DNA from: Cohnella xylanilytica
GTDB taxonomy: Bacteria > Bacillota > Bacilli > Paenibacillales > Paenibacillaceae
NCBI RefSeq assembly: GCF_014212175.1
Contig: NZ_JACJVR010000072.1
Coordinates: 1 to 55,454, forward strand
Direction of reading: 5' to 3'
DNA: 55,454 nucleotides
A program made the translations under genes and the position numbers. The notes under the pieces were generated by a model. The model was not told the origin of the DNA and searched no databases. It worked only from the letters and a program-made list of their open reading frames with translations. Every line of letters starts with the position of its first letter. Positions within the stretch are counted from its first letter, which is position 1. Positions 7,146 through 15,500 of the stretch are shown here, one piece after another.

Positions 7146-7994
7146 ATGGATTACGTGAAGCCGAATCAAGTGTTGGACGCCATGATCGAGACGGGAACGG
7201 CCAAAGCGAACTTGAGCGCGTCGCAACTGATCGTCCGGGGATTCCTCGGAGGAGCGATTCTGGCTTGCGCGACCACGCTCGCCTTCACGGCGGTCGCACA
7301 GACGAAGATCGGCATGGCGGGAGCGTTGATTTTCCCCGTCGGGTTCGTCATGATCGTCCTGCTCGGGCTGGAGCTGGTCACCGGCAGCTTCGCCCTCATT
7401 CCCTTATCCGTTCTGCAGAAGAGAACGACGGTCGCCCGGATGCTCGCCAACTACGGCTGGGTGATCGCCGGTCACCTGATCGGCTGCTTCGTCTACGCGG
7501 TCCTCTACGATCTGACGGCGACGAAGATGGGCACGGACATGACCGCATCTCTAACGCAGACGCTGATCCAGACGAGCGAAGCGAAGACGATCGCCTACAA
7601 GCATCTGGGTGCGGACGGATGGCTTCTCGTCGTGATCAAGGCGATTCTGTGCAACTGGATGGTCACGCTCGGCGTCGTCATGGCGATGACCTCCACGTCC
7701 ACGATCGGCAAGATCGTCGCCATGTGGCTGCCGGTGCTGACCTTCTTCGGCCAAGGCTTCGAGCATGCCGTCGTCAATATGTTCGTCATTCCGGCCGGCA
7801 TGATGCTCGGCGCCGACGTCAGCTTCGGAGATTGGTGGCTGTGGAACCAGATCCCGGTTCTGATCGGCAACTTCATCGGAGGTTCGGTTCTGACGGGGCT
7901 GTTGTTCTATCTGTCGCAAAAAGGGATCAAGCTTCTGCCGGGCCGTCCGGCGCCGCGCCTCGATCCGGCGGTATCCGCGGAGAAGAGCGCATGA
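7146..7994 (+). CDS. nirC: Formate/nitrite transporter family channel
   Basis: A 282-residue membrane protein of the FocA/NirC family with six predicted membrane helices. Examples are the stretches after ASQLIVRGFLGGAILACATT, the segment GLELVTGSFALIPLSVL, and the mid-protein CNWMVTLGVVMAM motif typical of the pore. In this operon, between the nitrite reductase and siroheme genes, it most likely imports nitrite for assimilation. I chose ATG at 7146, which sits eight bases after the AGGGGG of the nirD tail. A GTG at 7137 would overlap the nirD stop and has no good spacing. Its stop overlaps the cobA ATG (ATGA). Confidence 0.93.
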   Translation: MDYVKPNQVLDAMIETGTAKANLSASQLIVRGFLGGAILACATTLAFTAVAQTKIGMAGALIFPVGFVMIVLLGLELVTGSFALIPLSVLQKRTTVARMLANYGWVIAGHLIGCFVYAVLYDLTATKMGTDMTASLTQTLIQTSEAKTIAYKHLGADGWLLVVIKAILCNWMVTLGVVMAMTSTSTIGKIVAMWLPVLTFFGQGFEHAVVNMFVIPAGMMLGADVSFGDWWLWNQIPVLIGNFIGGSVLTGLLFYLSQKGIKLLPGRPAPRLDPAVSAEKSA

Positions 7995-8758
7995 GGCCGG
8001 GCGAGGTGTTCATCGTCGGGGCCGGACCCGGCGACCCGGAGCTGATCACGCTGAAGGCGCTCCGGCGAATCCGGGAGGCGGACGTCATTCTGTACGACCG
8101 GCTCGCGAACGAGGAGCTTCTGCAGTACGCGAAGCCGGAAGCGGAGCTGGTCTACTGCGGCAAGGCGCCTGGCGCGCATTCGATGCCGCAGAAGCAGATC
8201 AACCGGAAGCTGGCGGCTTATGCGCTCGAAGGGAAGACGGTCGTCCGGCTCAAGGGCGGCGACCCGTTCATCTTCGGCCGCGGCGGGGAGGAGGCGCTCG
8301 AGCTGGCGGCGCAGGGCATTCCGTGCGAGGTGATCCCGGGCGTCACGTCCGCCGTCGGGGCGGCGGCTTCGGCGGGAATTCCGCTGACGCACCGGGGGCT
8401 GAGCGCGTCCGTCGCCTTCGTGACGGGCAAGCGGTGCCAGGACAGCGAAGCCCCGCCCCGCTGGGATCTGCTCGCTCAAGCCGTCGACACGCTCGTCATC
8501 TACATGGGCGTCGGCAAGCTGGCGGAGATTCGCGCGGAGCTGCTCCGGCACGGCAAGCTTGACTCGACCCCCGTCGCGCTGATCGAGCGCGGAACGACGG
8601 CCAGCCAGCGCGTCGTCACCGGCACGCTGGCCAACATCCATAAGCTCGCCGAATCGACGAAGGTCACGAACCCGGCCCTCATCGTCGTCGGCGAAGTGGC
8701 CCGCGTCCGGGAGCAGCTGCTGGCTCTCGAGGCGGAGGCGGATTTAAGGATCGGCTAA
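7991..8758 (+). CDS. cobA: Uroporphyrinogen-III C-methyltransferase (SUMT)
   Basis: A 255-residue S-adenosylmethionine-dependent enzyme that methylates uroporphyrinogen III to precorrin-2, the first step to siroheme. Family motifs are VGAGPGDPELIT at the N-terminus, VRLKGGDPFIFGRGGEE in the middle, PGVTSA, and GIPLTHRG. It supplies the siroheme needed by NirB. The oxidase and ferrochelatase steps are not encoded next to it, so another gene elsewhere must finish siroheme. The ATG overlaps the nirC stop. It is the last gene of the operon and meets a small reverse-strand gene, sharing the bases CTAA between the two stop codons. Confidence 0.95.
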   Translation: MRPGEVFIVGAGPGDPELITLKALRRIREADVILYDRLANEELLQYAKPEAELVYCGKAPGAHSMPQKQINRKLAAYALEGKTVVRLKGGDPFIFGRGGEEALELAAQGIPCEVIPGVTSAVGAAASAGIPLTHRGLSASVAFVTGKRCQDSEAPPRWDLLAQAVDTLVIYMGVGKLAEIRAELLRHGKLDSTPVALIERGTTASQRVVTGTLANIHKLAESTKVTNPALIVVGEVARVREQLLALEAEADLRIG

Positions 8759-8949
8759 TGGCCCTTTTTCCGAATCTGCTTGCGGCGGTCTTCGCCCCAC
8801 TCCTTGGCCTTCGCCGTAGCGATAGCGATGGCCCGGCCTTCGTCGTAGCCCTCCTCGAGCAGGGCGTTGGCGATCTCGATCGCCTTGTTGCGGATCGGGG
8901 CCATGAAGTTCTGAAGCGACGGCGGGTAATCGTCGGGAGTCCAAGGCAT
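8755..8949 (-). CDS. Small conserved YdaT-like protein
   Basis: A 64-residue soluble protein starting MPWTPDDYPPSLQNF and containing RNKAIEIANALLEEGY and EGRAIAIATAKAKEW. This resembles the N-terminal part of Bacillus YdaT-like proteins, where a DUF2188 domain usually follows; that domain is missing here. Function is unknown. ATG is preceded by GAGAGAGGTG. It converges on cobA, its TAG lying in bases 8755-8757 and the cobA TAA in 8756-8758. Confidence 0.8.
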   Translation of the reverse strand: MPWTPDDYPPSLQNFMAPIRNKAIEIANALLEEGYDEGRAIAIATAKAKEWGEDRRKQIRKKGH

Positions 8950-9030
8950 GACTGTTCACCTCTCTCGCGGATGACCGCGTGTCCTACTTATGATTTCCCC
9001 GAACGGCGAATAGCGAAACAACACAATCGA

Positions 9031-9068
9031 ACCGAAGCGGCCCGATGGCGGGCGCTTCGGTTTTTTTT
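9031..9068 (+). terminator. Terminator, forward strand
   Basis: ACCGAAGCG (9031-9039) pairs with CGCTTCGGT (9053-9061), the loop is GC-rich, and eight T follow from 9061. It lies beyond the small reverse-strand gene and would stop transcripts running on from the nirB operon before the rhamnogalacturonan locus. Confidence 0.85.
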
Positions 9069-9080
9069 GGCGTACGGCGG

Positions 9081-9160
9081 AAAAGTGCGAACGCGTCCAT
9101 AATAGTCCAATCGCGGCAGGCGCTCCGGTCCGGCGGGTCGCAAAAAAGTCCGATTGCCGG
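9081..9160 (+). promoter_or_regulatory. Repeated motif upstream of the PL11 lyase gene
   Basis: AATAGTCCAATCGCGG at 9101-9116 and AAAAGTCCGATTGCCGG at 9144-9160 are two copies of one motif. A weaker copy, AAAAGTGCGAACGCG, is at 9081-9095. A fourth copy lies before the transporter genes at 11571-11590. Shared placement in front of both transcription units suggests an operator for the local AraC-type regulator; this is inference. Confidence 0.5.
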
Positions 9161-9213
9161 CAAGCGAGGCCCGGGCTAAGCTGATCCCAAGACCGGCGAG
9201 GAGGGAATATCGA

Positions 9214-11463
9214 ATGAAGGATCGGGAGGAGGTCGACTGGATGCCGGACGCTTGTCGGGAAGGGATACGGCTGGAGCGGTTGGATCGAGGGCTCGTGGCC
9301 GCGTCGACGCCGGAGGGCGTGTTCCTAAGCTGGCGGCTGCTGCGCCGGGAGGCGACCGGTTATTCGGACCGGGGATTGACCGGGGCGGACTTCCATCTCT
9401 ACCGCGACGGGCGGAGGATCGCGACGGTCCGGGACAGCACGAATTACCTGGATCGCGACGGAGGCTCGGAGTCCGTCTACGAGGTGCGGGCGGTCGTCGG
9501 CGGCCGGGAAGCGGACCGAAGCCGGGAAGCGAAGCCTTGGGCGGGTCCGTACTGCGAGCTGCCGCTAAAGAAGCCGGAAGGAGGAGCGACGCCCGCGGGC
9601 GAGGCGTATACGTATTCGGCCAACGACATGAGCGTCGGGGATGCGGACGGCGACGGGCAATACGAGTTCTTCGTCAAGTGGGACCCGTCGAATTCCAAGG
9701 ACGTGTCGCACTCCGGCTATACCGGGCCGGTCTATGTCGACTGCTACCGGCTGGACGGCACGTTGCTGTACCGGATCGACTTGGGGCCGAACATCCGGGC
9801 GGGAGCGCACTACACGCAGTTCCTCGTCTACGACTTCGACGGGGACGGCAAGGCGGAATTAATGATGAAGACGGCTCCGGGGACGAGAACGATCCGGTAC
9901 GACGCCGAGGGGCGGCCCGTCTCCGAAGCATCGATCACGATGCTTCCGGAGGATACGGCGTCCGGATACGGCCATCGGGACGATTATCGGATGAGCGCCG
10001 CCGATTACCGCGAGCACGTCGTGAATCTGTTCATGAGCTGGCATGAGCATGAGGAAGTCAAGGCGGGCCGCTGGCCCTCCAGCCTGGAGGAATGCTTCGG
10101 AATCGCCAGGCGCTTCGGCTATCCGCTGGATCGCGAGGACGCGGAGCGGTTGGCCGATTTTTTTCTCGACGAATACGCCCCGTCCCGAAGCGAGCGCAAC
10201 CGGCTAAGGGAGTTCGAAGGCTTCGTTCTGAAGGGGCCGGAATACCTCACCGTATTCGCGGGCGAGACGGGGGAGGAGCTGGAGACGATTCGCTACAAGC
10301 CGGGCCGGCACGACGACGGGCTGATGTGGGGCGACTACTCGTGGAACCGGATCGAGCCGGGCAACCGGGCGGACCGCTTCCTGGCGGGCGTGGCGTACCT
10401 GGACGGCCGGAAGCCGTACGCGATCTTCGCCCGCGGTTATTATACCCGGGCGGCGGTCGTCGCTTACGAGTGGGACGGGAAGCGGCTTCGGGAGCATTGG
10501 GACGCGGACAGCGGCTGGGTCCCGATGGACAATCCGTTCGGCGACACGCTGCGTCGCAGGGACGGGACGAGCGAGACCCACGGCAGCCTGGCGGGACAGG
10601 GCGCGCATTCGCTCAGCGTGGCGGACGTGGACGGAGACGGCTGCCACGAGATCGTCTACGGCGCGGCGACGATCGACCACGACGGCGCGATGCTGTACAG
10701 CTCGCGGGCGGAGATGCCCGCGGAGAGCGCGGCTCCGGGGACGGTCGCCAAGCTCGGCCACGGCGATGCCCTTCACGTCGCGGACATCGATCCCGACCGG
10801 CCGGGGCTGGAGATCTTCATGGTCCACGAGAGCGGCGTCTGGGGACCGTACGGGTATACGCTTCGCGACGCGGCGACCGGCGAGGTGCTGTTCGGCGGCT
10901 TCGCCCGCGAGGACGTCGGCCGCGGCATGGTCGGCCAGGTCGATCCGCGGTACCGGGGGCTGCAGGTATGGTCGAGCGAGGACATCTATAGCCGGGAGAC
11001 GGGGGGCCTGCTGACGGCGAAAGGGGAGCGGATCGACGGGAAGGCTCCCGGCACGAATATGAGCATCAAGTGGGCAGCCGACATGACGACGCAGATCGTA
11101 AGCGGGTCCTTCGACGACGACGTCGTCATCGAGGATTGGCGGCGCGGCCGGCTGCTGACCGCGGCGGGGGCGCGCTCCAACAACGGCACGAAGGGCAATC
11201 CGTGCTTGGTAGCCGACGTCTTCGGCGATTGGCGGGAGGAGCTGCTCGTCCGGAACGCGGACAGCACGGCGATCCGGATCTACCTCAGCACCAAGGTGAC
11301 CGACCGCAAGCTGTACACGCTTATGCACGATCCGCAGTACCGCGTCGGCGTCGCCTGGCAGAACGTCGTCTACAATCAGCCGTGCTACACGAGCTTCTAC
11401 TTCGCCTCGGATATCGATTGGTCGAAGGTGCCGCTTCAGGCGGAAGAGGGGAATCGCCGTTAA
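9214..11463 (+). CDS. Rhamnogalacturonan lyase, PL11 family (YesX/YesW-like)
   Basis: A 749-residue polysaccharide lyase of family 11, which cleaves the rhamnose-galacturonate backbone of rhamnogalacturonan I by beta-elimination. An N-terminal beta-sandwich of about 100 residues (VFLSWRLL, FHLYRDGRRI) is followed by a calcium-binding beta-propeller with repeated DxDGDG loops (DADGDGQYEF, DFDGDGKAEL, DVDGDGCHEI) and family motifs GPEYLTVF, YKPGRHDD, ARGYYTRA and AGQGAHSLSVADV. No signal peptide is visible, so it probably acts inside the cell on imported oligosaccharides, like YesX. It is more than 100 residues longer than YesW or YesX; the extra length lies around residues 230-330 (HVVNLFMSWHEHEE to RNRLREFEG). 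ATG follows GAGGAGGG. Confidence 0.93.
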   Translation: MKDREEVDWMPDACREGIRLERLDRGLVAASTPEGVFLSWRLLRREATGYSDRGLTGADFHLYRDGRRIATVRDSTNYLDRDGGSESVYEVRAVVGGREADRSREAKPWAGPYCELPLKKPEGGATPAGEAYTYSANDMSVGDADGDGQYEFFVKWDPSNSKDVSHSGYTGPVYVDCYRLDGTLLYRIDLGPNIRAGAHYTQFLVYDFDGDGKAELMMKTAPGTRTIRYDAEGRPVSEASITMLPEDTASGYGHRDDYRMSAADYREHVVNLFMSWHEHEEVKAGRWPSSLEECFGIARRFGYPLDREDAERLADFFLDEYAPSRSERNRLREFEGFVLKGPEYLTVFAGETGEELETIRYKPGRHDDGLMWGDYSWNRIEPGNRADRFLAGVAYLDGRKPYAIFARGYYTRAAVVAYEWDGKRLREHWDADSGWVPMDNPFGDTLRRRDGTSETHGSLAGQGAHSLSVADVDGDGCHEIVYGAATIDHDGAMLYSSRAEMPAESAAPGTVAKLGHGDALHVADIDPDRPGLEIFMVHESGVWGPYGYTLRDAATGEVLFGGFAREDVGRGMVGQVDPRYRGLQVWSSEDIYSRETGGLLTAKGERIDGKAPGTNMSIKWAADMTTQIVSGSFDDDVVIEDWRRGRLLTAAGARSNNGTKGNPCLVADVFGDWREELLVRNADSTAIRIYLSTKVTDRKLYTLMHDPQYRVGVAWQNVVYNQPCYTSFYFASDIDWSKVPLQAEEGNRR

Positions 11464-11780
11464 GCCGGTTCGAGCGGCGGATTCCGGAGGTTTATCCTTA
11501 TCCGGCTCCGTTAGCACTTTCTTGCTCGGAGGCTTGGAAGCCAGGCGCGGCGCGGCCTCTCGGGCTCGAGCAAAAATGTCCAATTGGCTGTAAAAGCGAG
11601 GGCGGTCATAATGGGCAACAAGGACGGCTCGAACCGGAACCCGCTCAGGCCGTCTCGAACTCTTGCCGGCTCAGGCTACCGAATTCGCTCAACCCGCCCG
11701 AACCGGCGGACACGCAGCAAGCGGACGCCGCACCGACCGATGCTTCGCGCGCCGTTCGAATCTTATGGAGGTGACGCAAC
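11464..11780 (+). promoter_or_regulatory. Intergenic region before the transporter operon, with shared motif at 11571-11590
   Basis: 317 bases without a convincing gene. CAAAAATGTCCAATTGGCTG at 11571-11590 matches CAAAAAAGTCCGATTGCCGG at 9141-9160 in 16 of 20 positions. I see no terminator with a T-run after the lyase gene, so transcription may continue into the transporter genes as well as start here. Confidence 0.5.
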
Positions 11781-12758
11781 ATGAAGCTCAGAGCCGAGCC
11801 GAACCGCGGGGCCGGTTCCGCCCTGGCGGCCGCTTCGATTCCCTCGGCGAGGAGAACGAGCCTCGCGGCCAAGCTGCGGAAGGACAAGTGGATCTACCTT
11901 CTGCTCGCTCCGGGCCTGCTGTATTTTCTAATCTTCAAATACGTGCCCATGTGGGGCATCCTGCTCGCGTTCCAGGATTATCAGCCGTTCCTCGGCTTCT
12001 GGAAGAGCGAGTGGGTCGGCTTCGATCACTTCAAGGTGTTCTTCGATAATCCGGAATTCTTCATGCTGCTGCGCAACACGCTGACGCTCTCGTTCTACAA
12101 CCTGATCTTCTTTTTCCCGATGCCGATCGTCCTGGCGCTTCTCCTGAACGAAGTGCGCCGCGCCTTCTTCAAGCGAACGATTCAGACGCTCATCTACGTG
12201 CCGCACTTCATCTCGATGGTCATCGTGGCCAGCTTGACGTACGTGCTGCTGACGACGCAAGGAGGATTCGTGAACGGCCTGCTGGAACAGTATGCCGGGA
12301 CGAAGATCGACTTCCTCGCCAGCCCGGAGTGGTTCCGGCCGATGATCGTCGTCCAGACGATCTGGAAGGAGAGCGGGTTCGGAACGATCATCTTCCTGGC
12401 GGCGCTGGCCGGCGTCGACGTCGAGCAGTACGAGGCCGCGATCATGGACGGGGCGAACCGTTGGCGCCAAGCGTGGCATATTACGCTGCCGTCCATTCGC
12501 AACACGATCGTCATTCTGCTCATTCTGCGGATGGGGGACGTGCTGGACAACGGCTTCGAGCAGATCTATCTCATGCTCAATCCGCTGAACCGCGAGGTCG
12601 CGGAAGTGTTCGACACGTACGTCTACATGATGGGCATTACGCAAGGGGCGTTCAGCTACAGCACGGCGGTCGGCTTGTTCAAGGCCGTAGTCGGCGTCAT
12701 TCTCGTGCTCGGCTCGAACTGGCTGGCCAAGCGCTTCGGCCAGACCGGCATCTACTAA
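11781..12758 (+). CDS. Sugar ABC transporter permease (LplB/YtcP-type 1)
   Basis: A 325-residue inner-membrane permease of the CUT1 carbohydrate ABC family. The first membrane helix is near 35-55 (WIYLLLAPGLLYFLIFKYVP), and several helices follow. The cytoplasmic EAA loop reads EAAIMDGANRWRQAWHITLP (about 215-234). LplB-type permeases work with LplC and a large LplA lipoprotein, and borrow an ATPase encoded elsewhere; none is found here. The neighbouring PL11 lyase and acetylesterase suggest import of rhamnogalacturonan oligosaccharides. ATG is preceded by GGAGGTGACGC. Confidence 0.92.
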   Translation: MKLRAEPNRGAGSALAAASIPSARRTSLAAKLRKDKWIYLLLAPGLLYFLIFKYVPMWGILLAFQDYQPFLGFWKSEWVGFDHFKVFFDNPEFFMLLRNTLTLSFYNLIFFFPMPIVLALLLNEVRRAFFKRTIQTLIYVPHFISMVIVASLTYVLLTTQGGFVNGLLEQYAGTKIDFLASPEWFRPMIVVQTIWKESGFGTIIFLAALAGVDVEQYEAAIMDGANRWRQAWHITLPSIRNTIVILLILRMGDVLDNGFEQIYLMLNPLNREVAEVFDTYVYMMGITQGAFSYSTAVGLFKAVVGVILVLGSNWLAKRFGQTGIY

Positions 12759-12787
12759 CTCGCCGCGCCAGAAGGAGGGCAAGCCCT

Positions 12788-13672
12788 ATGAACAGAAGAT
12801 ACCGCAGCGTCGGCAGCACCGTCTTCGACACGGCTAATTACATCGTCCTCGCGCTCATCGGCTTCGCGGCGATCGCTCCGTTCCTCTACGTCGTCGCCGG
12901 CTCGTTCGCCAGCGATACCGAGCTTACGAGGCGTTCGTTCTTCCTCATTCCTCATTCGTTCTCGACGATGGCGTACAAGTATATTTTCTCGACGGACACG
13001 ATCATGAAGAGCATCGGCAATTCGCTGTACATCACGGTCGCGGGGACCGCGGTCAACCTGCTCTTCACCGTCACGATGGCGTACGGGCTGTCCAAGCGGG
13101 GCATCTACGGGCGCAATGCGATCATGAACCTGATCCTCTTCTCCATGCTGTTCGGCGGGGGGCTGATCCCGACCTATCTGGTCGTTCGCGAGCTTCAGCT
13201 GCTGGACACGTACTGGGCGCTTATCCTGCCCGGCGCGATCAGCGCGTTTAACCTGATCATCGTCAAGAACTTCTTCCAGGAGCTCCCGCCGGAGCTCGAG
13301 GAAGCCGCCAAGATCGACGGCTGCTCGGATCTCAGCCTGCTGTGGCGCATCGTGCTGCCGCTGTCGATGCCGGTGCTCGCCACGTTCACTCTTTTTTACG
13401 CCGTCGGGCATTGGAACAACTTCTTCTCCGCGCTGCTCTATATCAACGATCCGGCCCGGTGGCCGCTTCAGGTCATGCTCCGCCAGATCGTGCTGCTGTC
13501 CCAGATGGCGGCCGGCAGCGCCGACAGCGTCGATTACAATTACGTGCAGGAAGCCCAGCAATCGATCAAGATGGCGGTCATCGTCGTCGGCACGCTCCCG
13601 ATTCTGCTCGTCTATCCGTTCCTCCAGAAGCACTTCGCCAAGGGGGTCTTGATCGGCTCGGTCAAGGGGTGA
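12788..13672 (+). CDS. Sugar ABC transporter permease (LplC/YtcP-type 2)
   Basis: A 294-residue second permease of the same CUT1 transporter. It has a first helix near 20-40 (YIVLALIGFAAIAPFLYVVA), and the EAA loop EEAAKIDGCSDLSLLWRIVL is about residues 176-195. It ends in GVLIGSVKG, the common C-terminus of the LplC group. It lies 29 bases after the first permease, behind GAAGGAGGG. With its partner it should form the membrane channel for the lipoprotein encoded next. Confidence 0.92.
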   Translation: MNRRYRSVGSTVFDTANYIVLALIGFAAIAPFLYVVAGSFASDTELTRRSFFLIPHSFSTMAYKYIFSTDTIMKSIGNSLYITVAGTAVNLLFTVTMAYGLSKRGIYGRNAIMNLILFSMLFGGGLIPTYLVVRELQLLDTYWALILPGAISAFNLIIVKNFFQELPPELEEAAKIDGCSDLSLLWRIVLPLSMPVLATFTLFYAVGHWNNFFSALLYINDPARWPLQVMLRQIVLLSQMAAGSADSVDYNYVQEAQQSIKMAVIVVGTLPILLVYPFLQKHFAKGVLIGSVKG

Positions 13673-13756
13673 ACGGATTCGCGATACAGCAATGGCCCCA
13701 CTCGATGGAATGGGACGAACCGGAGTCGCAATCGAAAAAAAAAGGGAGGAACCCAA

Positions 13757-15349
13757 ATGAAAAGAAAGTTGAAAGCTTGGACCATCCTGGCGGCGGGCAC
13801 CGCGGCTCTCGCGTCCGTGGCGGGCTGCGGAAGCGACGACAACGACAACGGCAGCAACAGCGCGTCCGCTCCGCCTTCGGCCTCGTCCGCCGGCTCGTCC
13901 AGCCAAGGGACGTCCGCCGGGAAGCCGCTCGATCTGAGCATCATGCTGCCGATCTTCAAGACGAATTATCCGAAGGACGACGGACCGGTCACGACCGAGA
14001 TCGAGAAACGCACGAACACGAACATTCATTTCCAATGGGTGCCGAACGCTTCGTACGGGGACAAATTCAACATTACGCTCGCTTCCGGCAAGCTGCCGAC
14101 GATCATCATGGTGGGCAGCCCCAAGGAGCCGAGCTTCGTCAACGCGGCCCGGTCGGGGGCGTTCTGGGATCTGACCGACTACTTGAAGGATTACAAGTAT
14201 TTAAGCCAATCGAACGAAGTCATTCTGAACAATTCTTCGATCGACGGCCGCAACTACGGCGTCTACCGCTCGCGCGCCCTCGGACGCAACGGCATCAACT
14301 ACCGCAAGGACTGGCTGGAAGCGGTCGGCCTGCAGCCGCCGAAGACGATCGTCGACTTCTACAACATGTTGAAAGCGTTTAAGGAGAAGGATCCGGACGG
14401 CAACGGCAAGGACGACACGTACGGCATGGTGCTCGTCAAGTGGACCGGAGGCTGGGCGAGCGGCTTCGATACGATCAAGCTGTGGTTCGGGGCGCCGAAC
14501 AAGTGGGGCGTCGCGGACGGCAAGCTCGTGCCGGAGCACGAGACGCCGGAATATCTGGAAGCGCTCAGGTTCATGAAGAAGCTGTACGACGAAAAGCTGA
14601 TCAACGAAGACTTCGCCGTCTTCGACAGCGCGAAGTGGAACGATCCGGTCGTCAATAACCAGGCGGGCGTCATCGTCGACGTCACCGACAACGCCGCACG
14701 TCTCGACGACAAGATCCGCGCGGCGATGGCCCAGCAAGGCAAGGACGATCCGAATGCGCAATATATGGACAACATGATCGGCGTCGAGGGCGATCACGGC
14801 CTGCGCGCGCTGCCGACATCCGGGTTCTCGGGCATGCTGGCCATTCCGAAGTCGACCGTGAAGACCGAGGAAGAGCTGAAGCGGGTACTCGCCTTTATCG
14901 ATCAATTGAACGATCCGGAGATTCAGACGCTGGCCGGCTACGGCCTCGAAGGCAAGCACTATACGCTGGACGGGGAAGCTATCGTTATCAGCAAAGATAC
15001 GGCGCTGCTGGAGTCCGAGGTGGAGGGCTTGAACCAGATGGTTCCTTATATCGGGGCCGTGGCCAGCCGGAACGTGAAGCAGACGCCGCTCCGCGAGAAG
15101 ACGACGCAGATCCAGAAGGAAGCGGAGAAGTACATCGTGGCGAACCCGGCCGAGCCGTTCATCTCGACGGTCTATTCCCAGAAGGGGCAGCAGCTCGACA
15201 ACATCGTCAACGACGCGCGCATCAAATTCATCGTCGGCCAGACCGACGAAGCCGGCCTGAAGGCCGCCTTCGAGACGTGGAGGAAGTCGGGCGGGGACGA
15301 TCTGGTGAAGGAGATGAACGAACTGTACGCGGCCGCCGGCAGCAAGTAA
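13757..15349 (+). CDS. Extracellular sugar-binding lipoprotein (LplA-type)
   Basis: A 530-residue extracellular solute-binding protein, in the size range of LplA/YtcQ-type binding proteins. The signal peptide ends in a lipobox SVAGC with the lipidated Cys at residue 24, followed by a Ser/Gly/Ala-rich linker (about 25-55). The mature part has typical cluster features such as TEIEKRTNTNIHFQWVP and LASGKLPTIIMVG. It delivers oligosaccharides to the two permeases just upstream. AAAGGGAGG precedes the ATG. A hairpin follows the stop. Confidence 0.93.
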   Translation: MKRKLKAWTILAAGTAALASVAGCGSDDNDNGSNSASAPPSASSAGSSSQGTSAGKPLDLSIMLPIFKTNYPKDDGPVTTEIEKRTNTNIHFQWVPNASYGDKFNITLASGKLPTIIMVGSPKEPSFVNAARSGAFWDLTDYLKDYKYLSQSNEVILNNSSIDGRNYGVYRSRALGRNGINYRKDWLEAVGLQPPKTIVDFYNMLKAFKEKDPDGNGKDDTYGMVLVKWTGGWASGFDTIKLWFGAPNKWGVADGKLVPEHETPEYLEALRFMKKLYDEKLINEDFAVFDSAKWNDPVVNNQAGVIVDVTDNAARLDDKIRAAMAQQGKDDPNAQYMDNMIGVEGDHGLRALPTSGFSGMLAIPKSTVKTEEELKRVLAFIDQLNDPEIQTLAGYGLEGKHYTLDGEAIVISKDTALLESEVEGLNQMVPYIGAVASRNVKQTPLREKTTQIQKEAEKYIVANPAEPFISTVYSQKGQQLDNIVNDARIKFIVGQTDEAGLKAAFETWRKSGGDDLVKEMNELYAAAGSK

Positions 15350-15360
15350 CAGGCGACGAC

Positions 15361-15392
15361 AAGGCCGTCCGGAGCGAATCCCGGGCGGTCTT
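15361..15392 (+). terminator. Hairpin after the binding-protein gene
   Basis: AAGGCCGTCCGG (15361-15372) pairs with CCGGGCGGTCTT (15381-15392) over twelve positions with two G-T pairs. No proper T-run follows, so it is probably a leaky terminator or a 3' stabilising hairpin. Such structures are often found behind highly expressed binding-protein genes. Confidence 0.5.
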
Positions 15393-15500
15393 GCTGCGGA
15401 TATTAGCCCCATGGTCGCTTGGCCCGATGCCGCCGGGTGGGGTATGCTTGGAGGTGACGCCATAGCGGTCGAACGATTCTGATCTACGGTTGGTGAGAGG

